Under the pieces are notes generated by a model. That model searched no databases. It worked only from the letters and a program-made list of their open reading frames with translations, and was not told the origin of the DNA. Shown here piece after piece: positions 1 to 10,874 of a stretch of 64,000 nt of DNA (positions within the stretch are counted from its first letter, which is position 1; each line of letters starts with the position of its first letter). The position numbers were made by a program, and so were the translations under genes. The stretch is taken from NCBI GenBank assembly GCA_963969345.1, contig OZ017766.1, positions 558,001 to 622,000 of the forward strand, read 5' to 3'. The DNA is from Turbatrix aceti. Taxonomy: Eukaryota > Nematoda > Chromadorea > Rhabditida > Panagrolaimidae.

Positions 1-75
1 AATATTTGAAAGTGTAAAAAAGTCTTGTCCTCGTCTCCCCCTTGTTCCTAAATCCTGTCGCAGACTGCCTCTTAA
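1..75. repeat. Terminal fragment of the TTAA foldback repeat family
   Basis: The stretch ends in a dyad-type terminus (cctgtcgcagactgcctc) followed by TTAA at 72-75. The same terminus recurs near 24310-24337, 33791-33815, 34725-34751, 35420-35440, 38261-38283 and 40640-40656. It is the outer end of an element whose body runs off the left edge of the window. Confidence 0.7.
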
Positions 76-1376
76 AGCAATTTGATGAGTATTTTGCTTT
101 ACCCGCACAATTTTCCACGTGGCGCCGCTAATATGGATCAAGGTTGGTTTTATAGAATAAAATAAAAGTAGCAAAGCTGATAATTATGTGCAAAATAAAT
201 TATTATTGTTATGGAGGTGATGGGTTTCACAACCCTGTTTATATCTATGTGACTCTTTTTTAATGACTTTTTTTTGGCAGTGAATGGAAACTAGCTGTTC
301 AGAATTTGTTAATATTTGCTGTTCATAATTGTAAATAAATATTTTTTGACGAAGGAGGAACGGGTTTCAAAAATCCTTTTATATCTGCTTTTTCTTTTTT
401 TTGTCAAAAAAATAAAAAATACTAATACCGCGTTGTCATCGGCAAACTCAATTTTTCTTGTAAGTTTTGTATTTTTTACGGATTTGACGTTTATTTTGGG
501 CGAGGAAATTTTTTTAACCTTCATTTCAGATATTTCAGATAATTGCGGTGAGTTTTGTTACAAAAAATTGGAAAAAAAATTTCATTGACTTAATTTTTTT
601 AGCAATTTTTCGTGAGTTTTTTTGATACTAAAATTTTTATGATAAAAAATGGGAACAATAAAATTTCTATTTTTTTCTTTTTTTTAGGTAACGGTGAGTA
701 TTTTTTTAATATGGGCTGATTAATTTTTGTTTTTTTTTTAATTTTCTTTAAAGGCACAATATAACGTGTTTTTTTCTTATTACAGAGCAATATTCACGCA
801 TCAAACCAGCTGCTCTCGAAAAATACCGTTAGAATTCAGCAGTCCGACCTGTAACAGACAACAAAGCCTAAAAATGTAAGTTTTGGCAATATCATGTATT
901 ATTGGCTTCATAAACTTTTGCAGCACTCTACCAATCCGATGACGCTCACTCAACTTCATGCTACCGATCGTCATGACTTCGTTGTGGACGGAAGCCAAAG
1001 TTTTGCTAAGCATCCACAGCTAAAAACTGTCAAAAATGGTAGCCGGTGCAAAACTTTGCTCTTCCACCACTTCCAATGGAACGACCAACTTTTCGTCTCA
1101 AAATATCAACAATTTGCATGATAAGTTTTGTTTTGGCACAACGAGCTCGGCATCCACAGTCGTCGACTGTAAAATGGTCGCTGAAGCATCATTTGTGCCA
1201 AACATGTGTTTGTATGAATCACATATGATTCATATATATCTACCAGCAAAAAGGAGAAAAATTTTCCTTAAAAATCATATTAAATTCACATATGCGGGGT
1301 AGGGGATTCATATATGAAACTGTTACCCGCATATATGAACCCAATATGCCGCCTATAAGAAAAATAAAAGTCCGTG
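76..1376. other. AT-rich intergenic DNA, no gene resolved
   Basis: The sequence is T-rich, with many poly-T runs that look like splice acceptors, and no open frame longer than 90 codons. One possible terminal exon lies after a good acceptor (ttattacag, ending at about 786): a 16-codon frame QYSRIKPAALEKYR ending in TAG. I could not connect it to upstream exons, so I do not call a gene. At 1270-1345 short inverted motifs of the type 'catatatgaa' surround 'cccgc'. Confidence 0.4.
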
Positions 1377-1659
1377 CCCGCACTCGCATGAGAATCATAA
1401 CGGAATCATAACGGAATTATAAGGCTTTGCACGCTAATGTGTTTAATTGTGATTCATTCGCACGCATGTAATTCATTGTGATCCGCAGCTCTAATTTAGT
1501 AATTGTTTTTTGCTGAATTTTGAATGCGAATAAAGGGGAAAATAGCTTAGATTTTTTTGCACTTCATTGTGATTCTTCATTTTCATTGTGCGTCTCATTT
1601 GATTCTAGCCGCCTTATAATTCCGTTATGATTCCTTTATGATTCTCATGCGAGTGCGGG
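1377..1659. mobile_element. MITE of the CCCGCACTCGCAT family (copy 1)
   Basis: Inverted termini cccgcactcgcatgagaatc and gattctcatgcgagtgcggg enclose 283 bp, with subterminal words (cggaatcataacgg / ccgttatgattc) also inverted. The right flank is TA and the left flank TG, consistent with a TA duplication with one mutated base. There is no transposase. Copies 2 and 3 at 8196-8321 and 35442-35727 share the terminal ten bases and orientation but have different inner words, so this is a family with a fixed terminus and diverged body. Confidence 0.8.
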
Positions 1660-1744
1660 TAACTTCAAAAAAAACTAGATTTGAAGCCTCAGGGGCAAAC
1701 TTCAAAAAAAAGAAGCACATCCTTTTACTTTTCTTAAATTTTTC

Positions 1745-1834
1745 GGAAGTTTGCCGGGGAATTTGGCAGAAGTTGGGGGAATCCCCGAGGATTCCCGGGA
1801 ATATTTCCCGGGGAATCCCATCTTCGCAACCCTG
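1745..1834. repeat. Fragment of a palindromic-word hAT-like repeat
   Basis: Iterated CCCCGGGAA/TTCCCGGGG words end in ttcgcaaccctg, resembling the ttcgccaccctg terminus of the copies at 27660 and 45508. Only the right end is recognisable. Flanking DNA up to about 2115 is GC-rich and long open on both strands, but the codons look random and I see no domain. Confidence 0.5.
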
Positions 1835-3043
1835 GTTCGAGGACCATCCCAGAAGAACAATAACCATTCCCGCCAGGCGGACGACTCGAGATTGGCGTTT
1901 TCCCTCCCCCTCGTCATCCCCTTCCCCCATTGTCCCTTCCCCAGGAGATGTTGGTTCCCGTTGGTTACACCGCAGGCACAGCAGCCATAAACGCCCCGCG
2001 CCCGAGACGAGTGCAGGCAAGCGGAGCTGAGCGAAAAAGTTGTTTTTCGCATAGGAAGCGAGGAAGAGAAGCGACGGCGCGAAAAACGACGGTTTTGGGG
2101 GTTTTTCTTGTCCACGTTTTGAGGATGTCATCAGAAATTGAACTTTTTTCAGCCTCGAATCCGGGCCTGACCGTAAAAACACATTCCAAAAAGCAACCAA
2201 ACCCGGTAGAAAGTCATGAACACACCACATAAAAATCATGTGCAACAGAGTGTGCGTGCATGCACGCGTTTTAACACACCCCCGTAAAAGCAACATTTTA
2301 ACCATAAAGCTCACCGATTCAGTTCCTCGCTGCACACGGTCGCCAAGACTGGTGATATGCGTCTGAATATCAGTAGGATGCAACCAGGAGTGCTTGCTGG
2401 TCTGTTAATAGTACGTTGGCCGACTGCCCAGATCAATCAAGAGACCGGAAGACGGACAGTTGTGCGAGTGGAGGATACGTGAGACAATGGATGATGATTG
2501 GCGTAGCAAAGCAATCAGGGGTGTTCGTTAGTTCTTGTTTTGTTGCTTCGAGTTTTGACAAGATGCCAAGATAATTTGAGGATGAGTGCGGTGAAGATGA
2601 ATGATGATGAAGGTGTTAAAAATGGGAGCGATGAAAAGAAAGGTGGTTGAAAATGCTTCCTGAAAAAACGGCAATAGATGTATCACGCGACAAATAAATA
2701 AGTGATGCTATAAAAATCAAATCATGCGCTCCGGATGAAGCGTGAAAGTGAATTTCCGAACGCGGCGCAGAATGCAAAACAAAGAAAAAAACAAAAATAG
2801 CAATATACACGCTAAACGAATATTTTAGGCTAAAAATAAAGCAGAAAAGAAAATAAACGCAATCCCCCGGGGTTACACCGGTAAGAAGAAATCTGAGATA
2901 AAAATCATTCGGAGTAACATCAGTTTTCGATTAAAAAAAAGTTTTACTCCACCAAGCTTTACAACTACAATAAAAATATGCATTCAGCGCACAAAACGCC
3001 TAATTTTAACTTCCCACCAATCACGTGTTTTTTATCCAATCTA
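1835..3043. other. Non-coding, nothing recognised
   Basis: A GC-richer block (1835-2100) grades into ordinary AT-rich sequence. The overlapping long frames on both strands at 1640-2380 include no recognisable domain and no splice-site pattern supporting exons. 2400-3043 is the 3' flank of the minus-strand adaptor gene. Confidence 0.4.
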
Positions 3044-4245
3044 TCAACTAGAAATTCCATTTTTTTCAACATTTAGATACTTTTCACAAAATTCTACAAA
3101 ATGATCAGGAAACTGAAAAACTATAGTGTTGCGAGACCAACCAAAGGGCAAGCCATCGGTAGAAAATCCCTGTGGCACCACAACCCGAAATCGACGATTA
3201 CAAAATCCATTATGTAAGACTTCGTCGGCCATAAGGTGATGCAGTTGACGGACAACGAGCGTCACAGGATTCTGCTGACCGGTAGCTTCAAAGTTTTCCG
3301 CAATCGACGATTTGTACTCAGACGTACAGAAGAGGATGATTTGAAGTGCCCGAGAGAAGAGCCACTCGGTTGAAGACATCAAATTGGATTCGTCGTATTG
3401 CTTGACAATATCGATGACATCCAAATTTGAGGAATTGGCGGCATTGACAAGATTTTTGTAAAACCACCTAAAAATTAAAAAACAAAATTATAGTCTAAAA
3501 ATGTGTCACTTTCACGCTAACAAACCTAAAGTACTTCTTTTCTTCGACCGAGACCTTGGAAGACTCGTAGTGAGTTACGAGAAGAAATTTTCTTTCTGGT
3601 CGAGTGAAAACTGATCGCCCTCGGCCGAAGGATGTCGTCTGAAGCGCCGAATCATACGACATGAGACTGGTATTATTGCTTACTGCAACATCGCTTGCAG
3701 TAAGCAATTCTTCAATAAACGATCTCAATCCGAGTAAAACATCAATGCGACCTGCTTCACCGACGACGTTTATAAAACGAGCAAGATCGACGCTAGATAC
3801 TTGATTGATGAGTTGTTGCACCGGTTTTGTGCCTAAAAAAACGTAAATACAGTAAATATTGTGAAAACTATATTTTGACCTTTTTTCGCCAACCAAAAAA
3901 CTCACTCTTTGATCGTATAGCACAGATTTCAGAAATCGACAGTCCAAGTAAAGCAGCAATAAACTCCCAATTTCTCATTGTGCCGATCAGCGGTGCCTCA
4001 AGACGATTGCTCAGCATGTGAATGACATGTGGCGCGAGATGCCAGAGTTTGAAGCGTGCAGGCGGCAGCGGGCAGGCTTCCTTCGGCGACGGTGGCTCGC
4101 CGATGATGAAAAGGTCATCGGACGGATGAGGAGTAACTGCATAGCCATTTTCGTCGTCTTCAAGTAACGATACGTCGTCGTCAATGTCTATCGTTACCGT
4201 GACAGTTGCGAGGTCATCATCGTCTGTAGACAGCAGTAATGTCAT
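3044..4245 (-). CDS. actl-1: ACT1-like adaptor (death domain + SEFIR domain), ACTL-1 type
   Basis: Three exons on the minus strand: 4245-3894, 3832-3526 and 3467-3044, joined in phase; introns are 61 and 58 bp; 360 residues. After an acidic N-terminus comes a death-domain-like region spanning the first junction, with the pattern W..IAALLGLS..EICAI and GRIDVLLGL. The C-terminal half is SEFIR/TIR-like: a KFLLVTHY strand, the strand LQIILFCTSEYKSS, and near the end NRRFRVVVPQG plus NTIVFQFPDH. ACT1/TRAF3IP2 SEFIR domains have the same order. In C. elegans the IL-17 receptor adaptor ACTL-1 combines these two domains. Donor GGTTGGCG at 3893 is required by phase; a nearer GT at 3879 breaks frame. 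The start is the first ATG after a ttgtttag acceptor; an upstream in-frame ATG at 4395 is the alternative. The gene is divergent from eS12, with 363 bp between starts. Confidence 0.72.
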
Positions 4246-4608
4246 CCAGTCACGCTCAACCGCCACTAAATGGCTAAACAAAGGTATGCGAAAATGTCCA
4301 CGGAAAAGCACGGATGCATAAAAAACAAACTCGCGACATCTTTTCGCTCCGGGAACAAGGAATCTTGATAATTTGTGAAAACACTCGTAATGCACTACTT
4401 GATTGCGTGCGCACTAAAGGTCCCGCAGCGAACCTTATTAGTGTTCTCGTTTCCCCAATTCTGGGTTTTTTTTTGGGGAGTCAGTCAGTTTGCTCCTGTT
4501 TTTCATCTTTTTGACTGTTGTGTCGTGTTGGTTTCGTTCACGTGGGTTTGCTTACGTGAAACATGGTTTCAGGTTTACGCTACAAACGGACATCGAGGAC
4601 AGTGAAAC
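4246..4608. promoter_or_regulatory. Shared divergent upstream region of the adaptor and eS12 genes
   Basis: These 363 bp separate the two start codons. On the plus strand 'catggtttcag' ends at 4572, 36 nt before the eS12 ATG. It is a plausible spliced-leader acceptor, or the end of a 5'UTR intron. I see no TATA box. A T-rich stretch at 4447-4505 lies before that acceptor. Confidence 0.4.
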
Positions 4609-5110
4609 ATGTCAGCTGGGTGAGTTTTTCTTCCAAATCACTTTCTTTTTATCCACTGTGTTATATATTTCAGAGGTGCCCCGATTGATGTTCAACTGGC
4701 TCTGAAGCGCGTCCTTCGCTCTGCCAAGTACGTCGACGGCATTGCCCGTGGTCTCCGCGAAGCAGTCAAGGCCCTGGACAAGTGAGTTTTACCTAAAATT
4801 CGTTTTTTATCGGTTTTATAACTCGGTGTTGTTTTTCAGGCGCACTGCTCACTTTGCCGTCTTCGCTACTGCTTGCGACGAGCCTGCCTACGAAAAGCTT
4901 GTCCGCGCGCTCTGCAAGAACCACGGCATCCCCATCTTCGAAGTCGAAAGTAAGAGCGACCTCGGTGAATGGATCGGCCAGTGCAAGATCGACCAGGAAG
5001 GCAACGCCCGCAAGGTCGTCGGCTGCTCGTGCGCTGTCGTCAAGAACTACGGCCGTGATGAGGAGGCTCGCAAGGCCCTCGAAGAGTACTTCAACAGCCA
5101 GAAGAACTAA
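4609..5110 (+). CDS. rps-12: 40S ribosomal protein eS12 (RPS12)
   Basis: Three exons, 4609-4619, 4674-4781 and 4840-5110, give 129 residues. The first exon codes only MSA and part of G; introns are 54 and 58 bp. Diagnostic stretches include VQLALKRVLRSAKYVDGIAR, RGLREAVKALDKR, FATACDEPAYEKLVRALC, IGQCKIDQEGNARKVVGCSC and a KNYG..EEAR.AL.EYF end. Length matches the eukaryotic family (about 130-145). eS12 sits in the head/beak of the small ribosomal subunit. Third codon positions are strongly biased to C/G, as in highly expressed nematode genes. It converges on troponin C, with 175 bp between stop codons; a CATAAA-type polyadenylation signal lies near 5177. Confidence 0.95.
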
Positions 5111-5285
5111 GCAAGCGTAAAGTCATTCTTGTTATTGGCTTTCGTTGTTTTGTTGGTGTTTTTCTTTTTTGGAATCATAAAGTTGTTAACGTAATTGTGA
5201 GTGTTTTACTTTTATTGCTTTAATGAGAAAAACAGCGGTACAAAACAGTGTCAAGTTAAACAGTCACGTGGATTTCTGTAGAATT

Positions 5286-5863
5286 TTACTCGCCGGACAT
5301 CATTTCCATGAATTCGTCGAAATCAACGGTACCGGAGCCATCAGTATCGATTTCGGCGATCATTTCGTCGAGTTCTTCCTCGCTAACGTTGTCATCCAGA
5401 GCCCTGAGGATTTCGCGGAGGTCGGAGACGTTGATGTAGCCGTTGCCTTCCTTGTCGTAGAGACGGAATGCCTCACGGAGTTCCTCCTCGAGGCCGTCGT
5501 TGTCTTCGCCTGAGACGACGAAGTTGGCAACCATGGCAGCGAATTCCTCGAATTCAATTTCGCCGGAGCCATCGGAGTCGAATTCCTTGATGAGTTGTTT
5601 GAGATCGCGTTCTTCGAAGGCCTGGCCCATGGTGCGAAGAATCTGGCCAACCTGGGTCGCTCGGATGTAGCCTTTCTGTTCTTTGTCGAACATGTTGAAG
5701 TACTTGCGGAACTCTAAAAGGAAATGTTTTGAATTTTATGGGTAAGAAAAAAACTGACGCTCAATCTGTTCAGCGGTGAGCTGGTCAAGGGCATCAGCAA
5801 CGACGTCACCCTAAAAATCCGCAAATTAAAATGTCAAAAACAAATCGTTAAAAAATGTACCAT
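5286..5863 (-). CDS. tnc-2: Troponin C, TNC-2 type (EF-hand muscle calcium sensor)
   Basis: Exons 5863-5861 (ATG only), 5810-5759 and 5713-5286 give 160 residues. The protein starts MGDVVADAL and contains [56 protein letters not shown] and [20 protein letters not shown]-loops II ([12 protein letters not shown]), III ([12 protein letters not shown]) and IV ([12 protein letters not shown]) are complete; loop I ([12 protein letters not shown]) keeps D1 but has K5 and Q12, so it is probably weak or non-binding, as in other invertebrate troponin Cs. It binds calcium in the thin-filament troponin complex. An acceptor-like cacgcag ends 2 nt before the ATG, suggesting trans-splicing. AATAAA on the minus strand lies near 5211-5216. 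Codon bias is strong. Confidence 0.93.
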
Positions 5864-6472
5864 TTCTGCGTGAAATTTAGTTGAACACTGCGCAGACTAA
5901 CAAAAATACAAAGACTGAGCCGAGCTGATGCAGGAAAATCTGAGACTCGTCAAGTTGGACGAGGATGTTATTTTTTTTGTAAGCCTCTCCTCCCCTCACC
6001 GGATCTTCTATCTATGCGTGCACGAGGTCTTGGGATCTCGAATTTTTGTTGACTTTCCTTTCACCTGCTTGACAATAGCGCGTAACTGTTTGTTGCGCAC
6101 CCTGTACTGTGCGTTGCAAGAAAAAAGTGTGCTGGGATAGAGTTAGTTTTCACGGAAGTGATTGATGCGCGTGGTCGTGCATCCATCTAGTGCACCACTA
6201 TCGTATCCACTCCCCTCCCACAATCCACTTACTTCACTGCCGACAGACGGATGCTTCCTGTCGTGTTGTAAACTTCCCGATCCATCCTCCTCCCTTTAGC
6301 CTCCACTTTCATTCAAAAGTTGTTTCAGACTGTCAGAAAAATTGACAGTTAAAAAACGCCCCCGTGAAAAGGGCGACTACAAAGAAAAAAACAAAGATAT
6401 TCATTTCGCTACCGGCTCAGGGATGGAATTATTATAAATGCTACCTGTCACGGGACATCTGACGTCAATGAA
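5864..6472. other. Intergenic, nothing recognised
   Basis: This is the upstream flank of troponin C. It has mixed composition, no frame over 70 codons and no convincing splice pattern. It presumably holds the muscle promoter, but I recognise no specific element. Confidence 0.4.
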
Positions 6473-6585
6473 TCAGAGATGGCAGGGCAGGTCAGATCAT
6501 TTGCTCATGATCTGATCTGGATTATCCGCAATCTGATTTGATTCGATCTGATCTATGAGCTAATCTGCCATCTCTGCAATGAATA
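6473..6585. repeat. Short inverted repeat built of GATCTGATC words
   Basis: The termini cagagatggcag and ctgccatctctg are inverted, and the interior is an irregular array of GATCTGATC / GATCAGATC / tgctcatgatctgatc. It has the same design as the larger palindromic-word elements in this window but is only about 110 bp. Confidence 0.6.
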
Positions 6586-6738
6586 AAACAATTTAAAACA
6601 AAGGAGCAAATTTGACAGTTGTTGGAAAAAACGAACTGGAAGCCGAATTCAAAAATTGATTCAAAATCATGAATCTCATACTGTAAAAACAATGGTAAAA
6701 ATTATTATATACATTTTATGAACGCTATTGTTACCGTC

Positions 6739-6920
6739 TGGGTTCTCAACGGGCCGGCCTGGTCAATGTGATGCCGGTGTTTCCTCCTGCCCGAGCCGGG
6801 CCGATTAGTTTTTATTGCCCGGCCCGAGCCAATTTATGGCCATTTTTTGACAGGGTTGAGCTTTTAAAGCCAATTGCCCGAGCCGGTGCCGGGGAAAACA
6901 TCGGAAAAACCTGTTTTGAT
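6739..6920. repeat. GGCCGGGCC-word repeat with degenerate CAGGG-type ends
   Basis: Words cgggccggcctgg, ccgagccgggccg and cccggcccgagcc lie between a left end ctgggttctcaa and a right end ttgataaccctg. The eight bases outside each end (gttaccgt, gctaccat) match at 6 of 8, compatible with a decayed 8-bp target duplication. No coding potential. Related GGCC-rich tracts lie at 29126-29370, 42390-42660, 43898-43940 and 44750-44905. Confidence 0.5.
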
Positions 6921-7084
6921 AACCCTGGCTACCATTTCACCTACTTACTGTAGCAATCGTTTCCGTATGTACGTAAAAAAACGTGCATGTTATTGTTGAC
7001 TCTCACAGCGAAAAAAGAGCATTTGTCTTTCTGCGTTGGACGAATCTAACCTCACGGGTTCGTTCGTCTTTCTCGTTCGTGATC

Positions 7085-8167
7085 ATGCCGAAACCCGAGA
7101 AACTATCCACAAATGCAACTTCTGGTTTGCAGGAAAGCTACCGACGTTCTAACAGGCGCGATCTTCCTTTGAGTGAGTTTTTCAATTTTTTTACGTTTTC
7201 ATTGTTTTTATTTATAGAAGCAGCTCCAGTTGATCGAGTAGCACATCAAGCCAATCGCTATGCATCTCGTATGACCGCGGTGCATAAGGGCAAACCGAAG
7301 CTGCAACGACTCATCGATTCTGAAGACGAAAAGTCGTCTGCAGAAGACGACGAAGAAATAGATCATGTTTCGAAGAAAAAGTGAGTTTTTGTGATCTTCT
7401 TTTGCAGAAAAAACACACTAGACTTACGATTTGCAAACGTAAAGTTTTTTTATTGTCACTGACAATTTGTCAGTACCATAATGGATTTGGTTTACGATCA
7501 ATGATTACTTTTTTTACATCTATTGAAGTTTTTTTAGGCCAAAAGTTTTCAATCTCGATGGTGGAAAGCTGATTGCAGCGAATGATGATGATGAAGAGGA
7601 TGACAAAGAAGAAGAGTACGTTAAATTTCTGTTTTCGGTAAAAAGTTTCTTTTATGTTTACTTTTTAGCGCGACTTCGGAAGAGGATGGCAAAGAATCTG
7701 AGAGCGAAGAAGAAGAACAAGAGGAAGAAAGCGAAGGCGAAACTGACAACAACGAATTAGACGATCAAGATGCCAAGACAGCAGTTGAAGGCCCAAAACT
7801 GACGTCCAAGGAACGCCGAAAGCAGCAGTACTTGGAGAAGGTGCAACAACGTCGTCAGCAGTATGTTTTATGGGTTTTTAGACAACTGTCAGTGATCCTG
7901 TTTTTTTTTAGAAAGCAAGACAACCTGACAGCCTTCCAACGCGCCAAACTCGAGTACCACCGAATGCAGGGTGAAAAACAAGAAGCACGAAAGCGAAAAA
8001 TTGATCAGCAGAACAAGGCTGAGGCTGAGAAGGTTGAAATGCTCAACTGGCGAAAGCGGAAGGATCGTGCTGTCAAGCAACGTACCAAGAAGGGGCAGCC
8101 CAACTTCAACGCTGTCATGGATTGCATAGTTCAGAAGCTGGAAAAGGAACGCTCCAGACAGGCGTAG
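7085..8167 (+). CDS. Lys/acidic-rich nucleolar-type protein, Fyv7/TAP26 (CCDC59)-like
   Basis: Five exons, 7085-7172, 7218-7380, 7538-7615, 7669-7860 and 7912-8167, all in phase; 258 residues. The N-terminus is basic (MPKPEKLSTNA, RRSNRRDLPLK). Two acidic tracts follow, one around SEDEKSSAEDDEEID and a long one of SEEEEQEEESEGE type. The C-terminal third is a charged coiled-coil-like region from LTSKERRKQQYLEKVQQRRQ to a KRTKKGQP-like motif (QRTKKGQPNFNAVMDCIVQK). A 'KKGQP..n..me.ll.Ki' tail is what I recall for the Fyv7/TAP26 rRNA-processing family; I assign it by that motif and composition only. An unrelated nucleolar coiled-coil protein is possible. A MITE lies 28 bp past the stop. Confidence 0.6.
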
Positions 8168-8195
8168 TGTTTGACCACCTCTACGTTTCGAGCTA

Positions 8196-8321
8196 CCCGC
8201 ACTAGCATAAGGAGCACAACAGGGGGGAAGACTTTTCTCCCCTTATTTTTATTCAAATTCAAGCTGAAAAAAGTCTTCCTTCCCTGTTGTGCTCCTTTAG
8301 TGCTCCTTATGCTAGTACGGG
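8196..8321. mobile_element. MITE of the CCCGCACTCGCAT family (copy 2), TA duplication
   Basis: This 126-bp foldback is flanked by TA (8194-8195 and 8322-8323). Its ends are cccgcactagcataaggagc and gctccttatgctagtacggg; the inner arms gaagactttt / aaagtcttcc are also inverted, so nearly the whole element is one hairpin. It lies just downstream of the Fyv7-like stop, so it may fall within that transcript's 3' region. Confidence 0.85.
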
Positions 8322-8323
8322 TA

Positions 8324-8971
8324 CCCGGTTGTATCTAGCTATTGATTTCATTCCGAGCACACACTCATTGATATTTGTTTTTTGTGCTGTTTTTTTTATC
8401 GTAATTGACATTTGTTGATTTCATATAAAAATTGTTTTTTTGAGAGGAAAAAATTCCTGTCCGAGCATTTTTTTAGTAATTTTTTATGGGCGACTTACCT
8501 TTTTTTTTCTTTCTTTTTCAATACATATTGAATGTACTACAAAAAACCATATTTTTTTGCAAAAATGTTGACTTGAATTATGTCTGTCTACAAACAATGA
8601 AAATAAATTAATCATGCACGTCTTTGAATGGGGATTTAACAAATCGTTTCTCATCCAGAAAGGGCGCAAGTGGTCAAGACTGGTTTGATGCGCCGACGGA
8701 GTGAAAACGTCGTGAGTGCCCAAGTGCAATATTGTACTTTTCCATTGTCTCGCCAGTTTCTCCGTCGTCTTCTTTGATTCCCGAAGACGGCTGAATTACG
8801 GTGTACCACTTGACAGCCGCCATACAAGCCAAACTGGTCGTTGGGCACAGATTCCAGATCCGATGTCATCTGCATATCTCCGCCTTGCTGTCTTTTATAC
8901 CTCTGGAATGGATGATAAAAGCCGGGACAGCCGGTGGTGTATTCATCATTTCGACGTCGACAAATAGTGTC
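8324..8971. other. Upstream region of the ZP gene
   Basis: About 650 bp without a supported exon. From 8700 to 8970 the sequence is more GC-rich and several frames stay open, so a non-coding first exon or upstream exon could lie here. I could not link any of these frames in phase to the signal-peptide exon at 8972. Confidence 0.35.
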
Positions 8972-10740
8972 ATGCTATTACTGTGCATTCTGGGAGCGGC
9001 TGTGGTAAGTGTTCGAACATTGTCGTAAACTTTGTTCTGGTAAAATTTTTTTTGGGCTTTTTTGCAACTTAAAGTGTATTTTTCGGCGAGATTAAATTTT
9101 GAGACTGGCAAAAAATATAAAATAACAATTTGGAAGTTGGCTGAACCAGCCTAAAAAATCCAAATTCTTCAGACTTTCTGCTACGGTCACCAAAAATACC
9201 CCAACGAAATCGCCGAAACCCCGGTCGTTGAATGCGATGCCAATCAGATGGTCATAAAAATCAAGACTACAGCTACCAATCCATCCAATATCTACGCCGA
9301 GGATTTCCGTGAAAAGCCGCAGTGCCACGTACGAAACAAGAACAAGATTACGATACCCCATGATGAATGCGGCATGATGCTTGAGACGATGGTCAGTTTG
9401 CGATACGATATATAAATTTTCCGTGATATAAATGTTTTTCGTCTTAGAACAACCCCGATGGCAGCATGTACCGTGTCTGCGTGGTCGTCCAGATGCATCC
9501 CCTGTTCGTGACCGAATCCGACCGCCTCTTCTGCGCGCAGTGCGTCTACATGGATACGACCATCGTCAATGACCTCCAACAAAACATTGCCATAAGGTTA
9601 TCGGATTCTTTTCTTCGCAACGATCGTCGTGAGATGATAGGCGGCGAACGTCTAATGTTCGTCTTCTCATAGCACTACAAATGTTTTGTACCATTTCGGG
9701 GTTAACTGGGTTTGTTTCAGCGAAGCGCAGCCCAGTGAGCTCGAGCCTCAATTCGACGAATCATCCAACCCGAAGTGCACGTATACGATTCGAAAAAACT
9801 CGGTCGACGGCCCCGAAATTCACTTTGCCACTATCGGACAGCCTGTTTTCCATGTTTGGCACTGTGAAAATGGTAAGCAATATTCTGTGGGGTGCAGAAA
9901 TCCCAAAAAGAAATTTGTTATAGACAATGTCGGAATTCTGGTCCGAAACTGTCACGTAGAAGACCTCGAAGGAAACAAGATTCTCATCATAGACAACAAT
10001 GGCTGTGCCCTCGACCAGTACGTCCTGCAAACGCCAATCTATACCGAGGACATGAAAACTGCATATCAAGTAATTTTTTCATCGTAAAATCGGAAAAAAA
10101 ATTTTGTTGTAGGAGGCCCATGTGTTCAAATTTGCCGAAAAAACTATGACCAGATTCAGCTGTCAGATACAACTCTGTCTTCGTAACCGGTCGAATACCT
10201 GTAGTCGTACGGTGAGTATAATATTCGCGGTACAGCACCGCAATAAAACTTAATTTTATTTAGCCTTTAAAATCATGCCCAAACGACACACCTGGCATAC
10301 TCAACACCACGCAGGCTGCCGTGATATCATCGGACGCTGCCGTCGTGAACTCACGCAACACGTCCGATACGTATAACTACCGTACCAAGCGTCAGAGTGT
10401 CGAAGAAATCACAGCTTACGGTAGCCGTCTGGCGCCTGCTACCCGCCAGCGACGAATGTCATCATCCCACGACCAGTCCAGCAGCATGCGGGAAGTCATC
10501 GGCGTCCTCCGGGTCTTGGATTCAGATGAAGATGCACGATACTATGAAGCCCGACTGAGGGCGCCGGCCAAGGACATCCGCTGTCTGTCAACCAACTTTT
10601 ACTGGTCGCTGGTTGCGACACTTGGAATTCTGATTTTCATACAGCTGACTGCCCTGCTCTACGTCACGATCGACAAATGCAGACGACAGCCACGCGACGA
10701 GCCCACGCTCAAGATGGCTGCTTTCAAAGTTCCTTGCTGA
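8972..10740 (+). CDS. ZP-domain type I membrane protein (cuticlin-like)
   Basis: Seven exons: 8972-9004, 9173-9391, 9448-9596, 9721-9872, 9924-10069, 10113-10211 and 10264-10740; 424 residues, all junctions in phase. A short hydrophobic start (MLLLCILGAAV) acts as signal peptide. A ZP domain follows directly (residues about 14-270): VVECDANQMVIKI, a CHV...ITIPHDECG block, VVVQMHPLFVTESDRLFC and NCHVEDLEGNKILIIDNNGC, then FKFAEKTMTRFSCQIQLCL. After the ZP module come a furin-type site (YRTKRQ), a Ser/Arg-rich linker, a transmembrane helix (WSLVATLGILIFIQLTALLY) and a short basic tail. This is the cuticlin/dyf-7-type layout used in apical extracellular matrices and cuticle alae. AATAAA lies at about 10799. 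The true start could be further upstream. Confidence 0.85.
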
Positions 10741-10874
10741 ATTTTCGAAAATTCTTTTGACAGTATGCAATATTTTGATAACAGTATTATTTTAACAGAA
10801 TAAATATTTTCTTCCCCTTTTTTTCAACTACCGCATCAAATATATAAAAACCTTTATTTTCAAAAATCCGCAAC

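Noticed and set aside
788..831. Possible terminal exon after ttattacag
   Set aside because: Only 16 codons; no upstream exon or polyadenylation signal could be linked.
1625..2383. 252-codon minus-strand frame and overlapping plus-strand frames
   Set aside because: It is open on both strands through GC-rich repeat DNA, crosses a MITE and a hAT-like end, and has no domain or splice pattern.
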